5,787 bases of DNA from Candidatus Colimonas fimequi (GTDB lineage: Bacteria > Bacillota > Clostridia > Peptostreptococcales > Anaerovoracaceae): contig JAGHTQ010000202.1 in NCBI GenBank assembly GCA_018065295.1, forward strand, positions 1-5,787, written 5' to 3'. The notes under the pieces were generated by a model. That model was not told the DNA's origin. It did no database searches and saw nothing but the letters and a program-made list of their open reading frames with translations. Positions 1 to 5,777 of this stretch are shown here, one piece after another. The translations under genes and the position numbers were made by a program. Positions within the stretch are counted from its first letter, which is position 1. Each line of letters begins with the position of its first letter.

Positions 1-530
1 GTATTGGAATGGTATTCCAGGACTTCAGACTTCTTCCTAAGAAGACTGTATATGAGAATGTTGCCTTCGCTATGGAAGTTGTTCATGCACCTAAGAAGCT
101 CATTAAGAAGCACGTTCCTGTTGTTCTTGAAACGATGGGTATTGCTGATAAGGCTAATAAGTATCCAGATGAGCTTTCTGCAGGTGAACAGCAGAGAGTT
201 GCTATCGCTAGAGCTATTGTTAATAGACCTAGAATCCTTATTGCCGATGAACCTACAGGTAACCTTGACCCAGACACTGCATGGGAAATCATGCAGCTTC
301 TGGACGAGATTAACCAGAGAGGCACAACAATTGTAATGGTTACTCATGCTAAGGACATTGTTGACAGAATGGGTAAGCGAGTAATTGCAATTGAGAAGGG
401 CAAGATTGTTAGAGACGAATTTGGTATGTATGGATTCGAAGAAATCTTAAGTGAAATCGACATGACTGCCGATACAATTCCTAACAAGAAGACATTCAGA
501 TCCAGATTCCTGAAGGGAGGTCAGAGATAA
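1..530 (+). CDS. ftsE: Cell division ATP-binding protein FtsE, 5' end cut by window
   Basis: This is the cytoplasmic ATPase of the FtsEX complex, which uses ATP hydrolysis to drive conformational change in FtsX and so control peptidoglycan hydrolases outside the membrane. The reading frame is open to the left edge. The first full codons (from base 3) give IGMVFQDFRLLP, the Q-loop, so the ATG at base 9 is an internal Met and not the start. The Walker A region lies upstream of the window. Visible in order: Q-loop, ABC signature LSAGEQQRVAIARA (bases 174-215), Walker B ILIADEPTGNLDP followed by the D-loop, and the H-loop in VMVTHAKD. The signature has Ala where LSGGE is usual. After the segment where FtsE proteins normally end (around MYGFE) about 30 further residues follow, with basic residues near the end. 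The stop overlaps the ftsX start by one base. FtsE is chosen over a generic ABC ATPase because of QDFRLLP and the ftsX neighbour. Confidence 0.96.
   Translation, partial: IGMVFQDFRLLPKKTVYENVAFAMEVVHAPKKLIKKHVPVVLETMGIADKANKYPDELSAGEQQRVAIARAIVNRPRILIADEPTGNLDPDTAWEIMQLLDEINQRGTTIVMVTHAKDIVDRMGKRVIAIEKGKIVRDEFGMYGFEEILSEIDMTADTIPNKKTFRSRFLKGGQR
513..520 (+). promoter_or_regulatory. Ribosome binding site of ftsX
   Basis: AAGGGAGG lies inside the last codons of ftsE, with nine bases between it and the ATG at 530. Together with the TAATG stop-start overlap it fixes the ftsX start and suggests translational coupling, which would fit the need for equal amounts of FtsE and FtsX. Confidence 0.8.
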
Positions 531-1420
531 TGGGTAGATTATTTTATACCATTAAACAGGCCATCCTGCAGGTTTTCAGAAACAGAGCCATGTCTCTGGC
601 ATCAATTTTTGCTATTACTGCAATGATGATTATTCTGAGTATATTCCTCATCGTAGTTATCAATGTTAATAGTGCTGCACAGGGTATTCAGGACGATTAT
701 GACTCAATCGAAATCTTCATGGATGATGCTGCTGATCAGGCGGCTGCTGATGCAATTATTGATGACATTAAGAACTTCGACGGTGTTGAAGATGCTTATT
801 ATAAGTCAAAGGATGAAGCGATGGTTCAGTTTAAGGAACGCTGGGGAGATAATGCTTATCTTCTCGACAGCCTTAAGGAGAATCCGCTTCCTAACTCAGT
901 TGTAGTTAAGATAGCAGATCTTAAGAAGGCAGATAGTGTAGCCGAGCAGTGCGGAACATACGAAGGCATTGAAGATGTTAAGTACTACAAGGACACAGTT
1001 GATAAACTTCTTAAGGCTACCAAGTTCATTCAGACTACAGCAATGGTACTCATGATATTCCTTATCGTAGTATCAATTGTAGTTGTTTCAAATACTATTA
1101 AACTTACTGTATTTAACAGAGCTAGCGAAATCAGCATCATGAAATATGTGGGCGCAACTAACTGGTTTATCAGAGGACCATTCCTTGCTGAAGGTATTAT
1201 CATTGGTATAATATCCGCTGCTATTTCTGTTGGATTATCAGCACTCCTTTATCTTAAGGTAACAGATATACTGGGTGACCAGATGTTCTCACTTCTGAAC
1301 ATGCAGATGGTGCCAGTTGAATTCCTGCTTCAGAACTTCGCATTAATCTTCCTGGCACTTGGCGTAAGCATCGGTGCATGCGGAAGCATTATCTCAATGA
1401 GAAGATTCCTGGATGCGTAA
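530..1420 (+). CDS. ftsX: Cell division protein FtsX, permease-like subunit
   Basis: FtsX is the integral membrane partner of FtsE. It does not transport a known substrate; it passes the ATPase cycle of FtsE to a wall hydrolase or its activator through an extracytoplasmic domain. The 296-residue protein has the usual FtsX length and layout. A short basic cytoplasmic N-terminus (KQAILQVFRNR) is followed by TM1 at about 23-44 and a polar, acidic extracellular domain at about 46-165. TM2 is at about 169-190. Next comes a cytoplasmic loop containing SEISIMKYVGATNWFIRGPF (near residues 197-218), the conserved segment thought to contact FtsE. TM3 is at about 221-245 and TM4 at about 263-290. The start is set by the ribosome site at 513-520 and the overlap with ftsE. 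The next gene, a secreted coiled-coil M23 protein, is the expected kind of partner for the extracellular domain. Confidence 0.96.
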   Translation: MGRLFYTIKQAILQVFRNRAMSLASIFAITAMMIILSIFLIVVINVNSAAQGIQDDYDSIEIFMDDAADQAAADAIIDDIKNFDGVEDAYYKSKDEAMVQFKERWGDNAYLLDSLKENPLPNSVVVKIADLKKADSVAEQCGTYEGIEDVKYYKDTVDKLLKATKFIQTTAMVLMIFLIVVSIVVVSNTIKLTVFNRASEISIMKYVGATNWFIRGPFLAEGIIIGIISAAISVGLSALLYLKVTDILGDQMFSLLNMQMVPVEFLLQNFALIFLALGVSIGACGSIISMRRFLDA

Positions 1421-1425
1421 GTAGT

Positions 1426-1433
1426 AGGAGGGG
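1426..1433 (+). promoter_or_regulatory. Ribosome binding site that supports a TTG start
   Basis: AGGAGGGG is a near-perfect Shine-Dalgarno sequence. The TTG at 1439 lies at normal spacing (five to seven bases depending on register) and gives a protein that begins MRNKKLA, a textbook signal-peptide n-region. The next Met codons in frame lie inside the hydrophobic core of the signal peptide, so starting there would destroy the export signal. The TTG is therefore the likely start. Confidence 0.8.
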
Positions 1434-1438
1434 CTGAT

Positions 1439-2563
1439 TTGAGAAACAAGAAACTGGCAATAATAATTGCTATAATGATGGCTGTTTCCTTTGGCATGTC
1501 AACTGCTACGGTAAGCGCTAAGACGCTGGCTGAAGTTAATAACAGCATCAGAGCGAAACAGGCAGAGATAAGTAAACAGAAGGAAGAATCACAAGATCTT
1601 TCTAAGAAAATCTCAGGACTTGAGAAAGAGATTAAAGAAACTGAAGGTGACATCGAAGAACTTGAATCTGCAATAGTTGAAGCTTCAACTAAGCTGTCCA
1701 AGTTAAAGGTGGATCTTAAGAAGGCTCAGAAGGAAGTTGATCAGCAGAACACAGACTTATCAGCAAGACTTAGAAGCATGTATAAGAATGGCTCTGTTGG
1801 CTTCGTTGATGTTCTGCTCCAGTCAGGTAACTTCAGTGAGTTCCTGACAAATCTTGATCTGGTTCAGATGGTATACGCAAGTGACAAGGAAGTACTTGAG
1901 GATCTGCAGAAGAACCACGCTAAGATTAAGAAGCAGAAGAAGGAGATTGAGAGCCTTAAGGCTGAACTTGATGATTCCAAGGCACTTGCCCTTGAAACTA
2001 AGAAGGATCTTAAGAGTAAGAAGGCTGAAGTTGCAGAGAAGAAGTCTTCGGTTGACTCTGACATAGCGCAGACACAGGAAGAAATCGACGCTCTTGAGGC
2101 AGAAGCTCAGGCTCTTACATCTAAGATTCAGTCAGAAGGTAGTTCAGAAGGTACTTCAGAGTATATCGGTAATGGTCCTATGCTTTGGCCTGCACCTTCT
2201 TATACACGAATCTCTTGCTATTTCGGATGGAGAACACATCCGATTACAGGTAGGAAGAATTATCATGGTGGTACAGACTTAGCTGCACCTGGTGGTTCAC
2301 CGATCCTGGCTGCAGAATCCGGTAAGGTTATTATTGCAGCATATCACTACAGTTACGGTAACTATGTAGTTGTTGACCACGGCGGTGGTATTGCAACATT
2401 ATATGCTCATAGTTCCAAGCTCCTTGTTAAGAAGGGAGATTTCGTAACTCGTGGTCAGAAGATTGCACTAGTTGGTACAACAGGTAGTTCAACAGGAAAT
2501 CACCTTCATTTCGAAGTAAGAAAGAACGGTGTTCGTGTTAACGGATTACCATACATTCAGTAA
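1439..2563 (+). CDS. Secreted coiled-coil murein hydrolase with LytM/M23 domain (EnvC/PcsB-like FtsEX partner)
   Basis: Probable cell-wall endopeptidase, or hydrolase activator, controlled by FtsEX. The 374-residue protein starts with a Sec signal peptide: basic MRNKK, hydrophobic core 6-20, likely cleavage after VSA at 27. Two long charged coiled-coil stretches follow (about 30-112 and 150-228). Between them is a hairpin segment around 109-150 (RLRSMYKNGS, VDVLLQSGNFSEFLTNLDLV) that resembles the matching region of EnvC and PcsB-type proteins. A Ser/Glu/Gly linker leads to a peptidase M23 domain at about 245-374. All usual M23 residues are present: H276 and D280 in HGGTD, H324 in YAHSS, and H355 and H357 in HLHFEVR. 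H276, D280 and H357 would bind zinc, and the other two histidines would assist catalysis. By contrast, the LytM domain of E. coli EnvC is degenerate and only activates amidases. Translation uses a TTG start. The gene follows ftsX after 18 bases. No symbol is given because PcsB and CwlO carry different catalytic domains. Confidence 0.9.
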   Translation: MRNKKLAIIIAIMMAVSFGMSTATVSAKTLAEVNNSIRAKQAEISKQKEESQDLSKKISGLEKEIKETEGDIEELESAIVEASTKLSKLKVDLKKAQKEVDQQNTDLSARLRSMYKNGSVGFVDVLLQSGNFSEFLTNLDLVQMVYASDKEVLEDLQKNHAKIKKQKKEIESLKAELDDSKALALETKKDLKSKKAEVAEKKSSVDSDIAQTQEEIDALEAEAQALTSKIQSEGSSEGTSEYIGNGPMLWPAPSYTRISCYFGWRTHPITGRKNYHGGTDLAAPGGSPILAAESGKVIIAAYHYSYGNYVVVDHGGGIATLYAHSSKLLVKKGDFVTRGQKIALVGTTGSSTGNHLHFEVRKNGVRVNGLPYIQ

Positions 2564-2575
2564 AAGGAAATATCG

Positions 2576-4201
2576 ATGAGAAAACCTGAAGAAATACTCC
2601 AGGTACTTCTTAAACAGAGAGGTATCGAAGGAGAAGAAAAAATCAAGGAATTCTTATCGGCTAGACCACAAACAGCACATGATCCATTCCTGCTTCATAA
2701 CATGGAAGCGGGAGTGGATTTGATTTTGTCAGAGATTGAAGCCGGTAGCAGAATTACCATATATGGCGACTATGATGCTGATGGTGTTACATCAGTATGC
2801 ATTTTATTTAGCTTTTTAAGCCATTTAACTGACAACCTGAACTATTTCATACCATCAAGGTTTACGGACGGCTATGGGCTAAATAAGGACGCTATCAAGC
2901 GCATTAAGGACGATGGTGCAGACATGATTATTACAGTTGACTGCGGCAGCGTTTCTTATGATGAAGTTGAGTATGCTAAATCTCTGGGACTTAAGATTGT
3001 GGTCACAGACCATCACACAATTGATAAGGTTAAAGCAGACTGTATCGTCATTAATCCTAAGCAGAAGGAATGTAACTATCCTTGGCAGGACCTGGCAGGA
3101 TGCGGAGTTGCATTCAAGCTTGCCCAGGCACTGAGAATGAAGACTAATCTGCCAAGAGAAATCTTAAATGACTGTCTTGATCTTGTAGCAATCGGTACAG
3201 TTGCTGATATTGTTCCTCTTGTGGACGAGAACAGAACAATGGTCAAATACGGCCTTCTCAAGATCAATTCTGGAAGCAGAATGTCTATTCAGAAACTTAA
3301 AGAAGGCATTTCTCTCAAAAAAGTAACGTCAGAATCCATCGCCTTCGGAATCGGTCCTCACATCAACGCTGTAGGAAGGGTAGCCAGTGCTGACGAAGCT
3401 GTTAAGCTGTTTCTTGCAGATAACCCGATTACTGCCCAGAGACAGACCATGCTCCTTAAGGAGAGCAATCAGAAGAGAAAGAACCTGCAGAACAAGTCAT
3501 ACGAAGATTGCAAAGGCATGATCGGTGACGATGATGACTTCATAGTTATTCGTCGCGATGACATACACGAGGGCATTGGTGGCATAGTTGCAGGTAAGAT
3601 TAAAGAAGAATATAACAGACCTTGCGTCATCATAACTCCAACTGAAGACGGTAGACTTAAGGGAACTGGAAGAAGCATCGAATCCATCAATCTTCACGAA
3701 TTTTTGAACGAATTCAATTATGTTTTTGATACGTTCGGTGGACATAAGGGTGCGTGCGGATTCTCACTTCAGATAGATAAATACGATGAACTTGTAAGTC
3801 TGATTAAGAATAAAATTGAAACTATCAAGAGCGAAAACCCTGATGTTTTCAACGTTTATAGGGATTACGACATGGTTATTGAGCCTGGAGAGGCTACACT
3901 TAAACTGGCTGAACAGCTTGAATGCATGGAGCCGTTTGGTCAGGCTAATCCAAGACCTAAGTTTAACATAGAGAATATTATGTTAACAAACCCTAGATTC
4001 ATGGGTGAAGCCAGAAATCACGTTAGATTTACAGCTTTTAGTCCTGAATTTGGATCACTTAATTGTATATTATTTGGTAAGGCACAGGATTATGCGCATT
4101 TAATCGGAATCGATGAGCCTGTATCAATAATAGGAACTATTGATATTAATGAATTCAATGGTTCAAGAACTGTTCAATTTAGAGTTGAGGAGATTATTTA
4201 A
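2576..4201 (+). CDS. recJ: Single-stranded-DNA-specific 5'-3' exonuclease RecJ
   Basis: RecJ degrades single-stranded DNA 5' to 3' in RecF-type recombination, base excision and mismatch repair. It belongs to the DHH phosphoesterase superfamily and needs Mn2+ or Mg2+. Metal-binding motifs are intact: DYDADG at 65-70, D122 in TVDCG, DHH at 145-147 in VVTDHHT, and D211 in AIGTVADIVPL. A bridging section contains GPHINAVGR (260-268), where many RecJ proteins have Arg instead of H262. The DHHA1 domain includes VAGKIKEEYNRPCVI and the motif GGHKGACGFSL from 388. The C-terminal section with ECMEPFGQANPRPKF leads into the OB-fold domain, ending in VEEII. At 541 residues it is slightly shorter than E. 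coli RecJ (577) but complete. The ATG at 2576 is preceded by AAAGGAAA (2563-2570) and lies 12 bases after the hydrolase stop. Its stop shares one base with the next start, so it appears to be a full member of this cell-wall gene transcript. Confidence 0.95.
   Translation: MRKPEEILQVLLKQRGIEGEEKIKEFLSARPQTAHDPFLLHNMEAGVDLILSEIEAGSRITIYGDYDADGVTSVCILFSFLSHLTDNLNYFIPSRFTDGYGLNKDAIKRIKDDGADMIITVDCGSVSYDEVEYAKSLGLKIVVTDHHTIDKVKADCIVINPKQKECNYPWQDLAGCGVAFKLAQALRMKTNLPREILNDCLDLVAIGTVADIVPLVDENRTMVKYGLLKINSGSRMSIQKLKEGISLKKVTSESIAFGIGPHINAVGRVASADEAVKLFLADNPITAQRQTMLLKESNQKRKNLQNKSYEDCKGMIGDDDDFIVIRRDDIHEGIGGIVAGKIKEEYNRPCVIITPTEDGRLKGTGRSIESINLHEFLNEFNYVFDTFGGHKGACGFSLQIDKYDELVSLIKNKIETIKSENPDVFNVYRDYDMVIEPGEATLKLAEQLECMEPFGQANPRPKFNIENIMLTNPRFMGEARNHVRFTAFSPEFGSLNCILFGKAQDYAHLIGIDEPVSIIGTIDINEFNGSRTVQFRVEEII
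4187..4192 (+). promoter_or_regulatory. Ribosome binding site of the S41 protease gene inside recJ
   Basis: GAGGAG sits in the last codons of recJ, eight bases before the ATG at 4201. The recJ stop and this start form TAATG, the same arrangement as at ftsE/ftsX. It decides the start and predicts coupling of the two genes. Confidence 0.75.
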
Positions 4202-5382
4202 TGGAGAATAATACTAATACTACTAATACTAAATCAAGAACTATCTTAAAACTTTTAATCGGCTTTCTGGCAGGTATATGTGTTGCAAGTACTGTAATTG
4301 CGCTTCTGTTTTTCGGATTTGGTAATTTCACACTTGTTAACAAGGATGCATATAAGGTTCAGTCTGAGTTCTACGATGAGTACAAGGATTTGGCTTATGT
4401 AGACATGGCTGTTGACAATATGTTTTATCTGGATAAGGAATCTGATGATCAGGTGGATGCAGCCTGCAAGGCAGTTGTAGATTCACTGGGTGACAAGTAT
4501 TCCGCATATATGAATCATGACGAATATGAGAGTTTCAAGACATCTTCTCTTGGTTCATATTCTGGAGTTGGCATAACTTTCAGTGCGAATGATGACGGTG
4601 ACTATGTAGTTATTTCAGTAACTAAGGGTGCACCTGCTGATAAAATTGGTATTGAACCAGGAGATATTCTACTCAAAGTTGACGGTAAGTATTATGATGA
4701 TCAGGACCTTTTCGCAAGCAAAATCAGAGGTGATAAGGGTACGACTGTTAAGCTTACATATTCAAGAGACGGCAAGACAAATACTGTATCCCTTGTTAGA
4801 GATAAAATTAACCAGGTCAGCGTAGAACATAAGGTTCTTGAAGATGGTACTGGATATATTGCTGTTTCTCAGTTTATTGATCTGACTGCAGAAGACTTCG
4901 ATAAGGCTCTCAAGGATCTTGAATCTAAAGGATGTAAGAAGTTGATTCTCGACCTTAGAGATAACGGCGGCGGTTTAGTTGACGAATCAGTTGATATTGC
5001 CGATCAGTTCATTGAATCAGGTATCATCACTTATACAGAAGATAAGAATGGTGAATCTGAGAAGTTCGAAGCTAAACCAGGTGCAACTAAGATGGAGACA
5101 GTTGTCCTTGTTAACGAGAACTCAGCAAGTGCATCAGAAATCCTTGCGGGAGCACTTAAGGACAATGGTTATAAACTTGTAGGAACTAAGACTTTTGGCA
5201 AGGGTATCATCCAGTCAACAATAGAACTGGAAGACGGCTCAGCTATTAAATTAACCATTGCTCAGTACTTCACACCTGATGGTCATACAGTTCACAAGAA
5301 GGGTATTAAACCTGATTATGAAGTTAAGAATAAGGGTGATAAGGACGCGCAGCTTGAGAAGGCTGAGAGTTTGTTAAAATAA
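4201..5382 (+). CDS. Membrane-anchored C-terminal processing protease, S41 family (CtpA/CtpB type)
   Basis: S41 proteases cut or degrade extracytoplasmic proteins from their C-terminal regions with a Ser-Lys dyad. In this 393-residue protein a short Asn/Thr-rich cytoplasmic tail precedes a single hydrophobic segment at about 15-38, which would anchor it with the protease outside. A helical segment follows (KYSAYMNHDEYESF, before 115). A PDZ domain lies at about 108-195, with SYSGVGITF from 120 and APADKIGIEPGDILLKVDG. The S41 core begins near 215 (GYIAVSQF) and contains LILDLRDNGGGLVDE and the catalytic region NENSASASEILAGAL. By alignment with E. coli Prc and B. subtilis CtpB the nucleophile is S310, with K334 and Q338 in FGKGIIQ. 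It ends with the usual PDGHTVHKKGIKPD and a short charged tail. Known relatives control spore signalling (CtpB) or turn over wall hydrolases (Prc, Pseudomonas CtpA). Its substrate here is unknown; the hydrolase two genes upstream is a candidate. Confidence 0.95.
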   Translation: MENNTNTTNTKSRTILKLLIGFLAGICVASTVIALLFFGFGNFTLVNKDAYKVQSEFYDEYKDLAYVDMAVDNMFYLDKESDDQVDAACKAVVDSLGDKYSAYMNHDEYESFKTSSLGSYSGVGITFSANDDGDYVVISVTKGAPADKIGIEPGDILLKVDGKYYDDQDLFASKIRGDKGTTVKLTYSRDGKTNTVSLVRDKINQVSVEHKVLEDGTGYIAVSQFIDLTAEDFDKALKDLESKGCKKLILDLRDNGGGLVDESVDIADQFIESGIITYTEDKNGESEKFEAKPGATKMETVVLVNENSASASEILAGALKDNGYKLVGTKTFGKGIIQSTIELEDGSAIKLTIAQYFTPDGHTVHKKGIKPDYEVKNKGDKDAQLEKAESLLK

Positions 5383-5391
5383 TCAAAAGCC

Positions 5392-5421
5392 TTGATAAGC
5401 AACTCGAATAAGTGTTATAAT
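5392..5421 (+). promoter_or_regulatory. Predicted sigma-A promoter with extended -10 upstream of yerC-like gene
   Basis: The -35 box TTGATA (5392-5397) and a perfect -10 box TATAAT (5416-5421) are separated by 18 bases. TG at 5413-5414 gives an extended -10 (TGTTATAAT). Transcription would start near 5427-5430. It lies in the only sizeable spacer of the window, and no terminator separates it from the upstream gene, so the regulator is probably transcribed both from here and by readthrough. Confidence 0.8.
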
Positions 5422-5434
5422 TTAGTACACTAAA
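5421..5434 (+). promoter_or_regulatory. Inverted repeat at the predicted transcription start; candidate operator
   Basis: TTTAGT-AC-ACTAAA has perfect 6-base arms around a 2-base centre. It begins on the last base of the -10 box and covers the expected start site, a classic position for repression. The inner TAGT-N2-ACTA has the same half-site spacing as the centre of the E. coli trp operator (TAGTTAACTA). The downstream gene encodes a TrpR-like protein, so self-repression is a reasonable inference. The repeat is short and AT-rich, so chance is not excluded. Confidence 0.45.
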
Positions 5435-5439
5435 GTGAC

Positions 5440-5446
5440 GGAGAGG
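5440..5446 (+). promoter_or_regulatory. Ribosome binding site that fixes the start of the TrpR-like gene
   Basis: GGAGAGG lies six bases before the ATG at 5453. An in-frame GTG at 5435 would give six more residues, but this ribosome site would then lie inside the gene, and the predicted mRNA would leave only a handful of leader bases. The ATG is preferred. Confidence 0.8.
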
Positions 5447-5452
5447 TTTATT

Positions 5453-5749
5453 ATGGGTTACGAATCTAAATTTAAGAGGGGCGACATCGACGAATTATTT
5501 AAGGCTATTCTTTCCCTTGAGAATGAAGAAGAATGTTATAGATTCTTTGAAGATATCTGTACTGTTAATGAAATTCATTCAATAGCACAGAGACTTAGAG
5601 TAGCGAAACTTCTTTCTGAGAAGAAGACCTATTCTGATATCGAAGCAGAGACAATGGCATCAACTGCTACTATTAGCAGAATTAACAAGTGTCTTGTTTA
5701 TGGTGCTGAAGGCTATAAGATTGTTCTGGATAGAATTAAGGAGAAATAA
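5453..5749 (+). CDS. yerC: TrpR-like transcriptional regulator, YerC/YecD family
   Basis: Small DNA-binding protein of the Trp repressor superfamily. The 98 residues are almost entirely helical and match the B. subtilis YerC pattern as I remember it: DELFKAILSL near the start, EECYRFFEDICTVNEI at 26-41, AQRLRVAKLL at 45-54, and ASTATISRINKCL at 69-81. The helix-turn-helix spans about 59-79, with the recognition helix in STATISR. Aligned by eye to E. coli TrpR, R47 and R76 take the places of R54 and R84, which contact tryptophan there. M68 stands where YerC and TrpR have Gly in the helix-turn-helix turn. Whether the family binds tryptophan or another ligand is not something the sequence shows, and its targets are unknown to me. 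The gene has its own promoter with a possible operator and is closed by an intrinsic terminator. The fold and family are secure; the regulon is not. Confidence 0.92.
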   Translation: MGYESKFKRGDIDELFKAILSLENEEECYRFFEDICTVNEIHSIAQRLRVAKLLSEKKTYSDIEAETMASTATISRINKCLVYGAEGYKIVLDRIKEK

Positions 5750-5752
5750 GAT

Positions 5753-5777
5753 ACGGGCCTATGGCCCGTTTTTCTTT
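5753..5777 (+). terminator. Intrinsic terminator after the TrpR-like gene
   Basis: ACGGGCC (5753-5759) pairs perfectly with GGCCCGT (5763-5769) around a three-base TAT loop. A T-rich tract TTTTTCTTT (5769-5777) follows directly. The hairpin begins three bases after the stop codon. It is the only convincing rho-independent terminator in the window, so it probably ends both the long transcript and the short one. Confidence 0.93.

Noticed and set aside
9..11. ATG at base 9 as the start of ftsE
   Set aside because: The frame is open to the window edge and the residues before and after it form the Q-loop, which lies well inside any ABC ATPase. The true start and Walker A are upstream.
1330..1701. 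Minus-strand open frame of 123 codons across the ftsX/hydrolase junction
   Set aside because: It is antisense to two well-supported genes, has low-complexity Ser/Leu/Ile-rich content typical of a shadow of coiled-coil and membrane coding sequence, and shows no family motif.
1560..2130. Many near-repeats of AAG, GAA and CTTAAG in the hydrolase gene, considered as a DNA repeat array
   Set aside because: They follow from Lys/Glu/Leu-rich heptads of the coiled coil and the codon preference; there is no fixed repeat unit or spacing.
5382..5396. ATCAA-AAGCC-TTGAT inverted repeat right after the S41 protease stop, as a possible terminator
   Set aside because: The stem is only 5 bp and AT-rich, there is no T tract after it, and it overlaps the -35 box of the next promoter. 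It would be too weak to stop transcription.
5435..5452. Alternative GTG start giving a 104-residue TrpR-like protein
   Set aside because: The ribosome site GGAGAGG would lie inside the gene, the GTG has no site of its own, and it falls only a few bases after the predicted transcription start. ATG at 5453 fits better.
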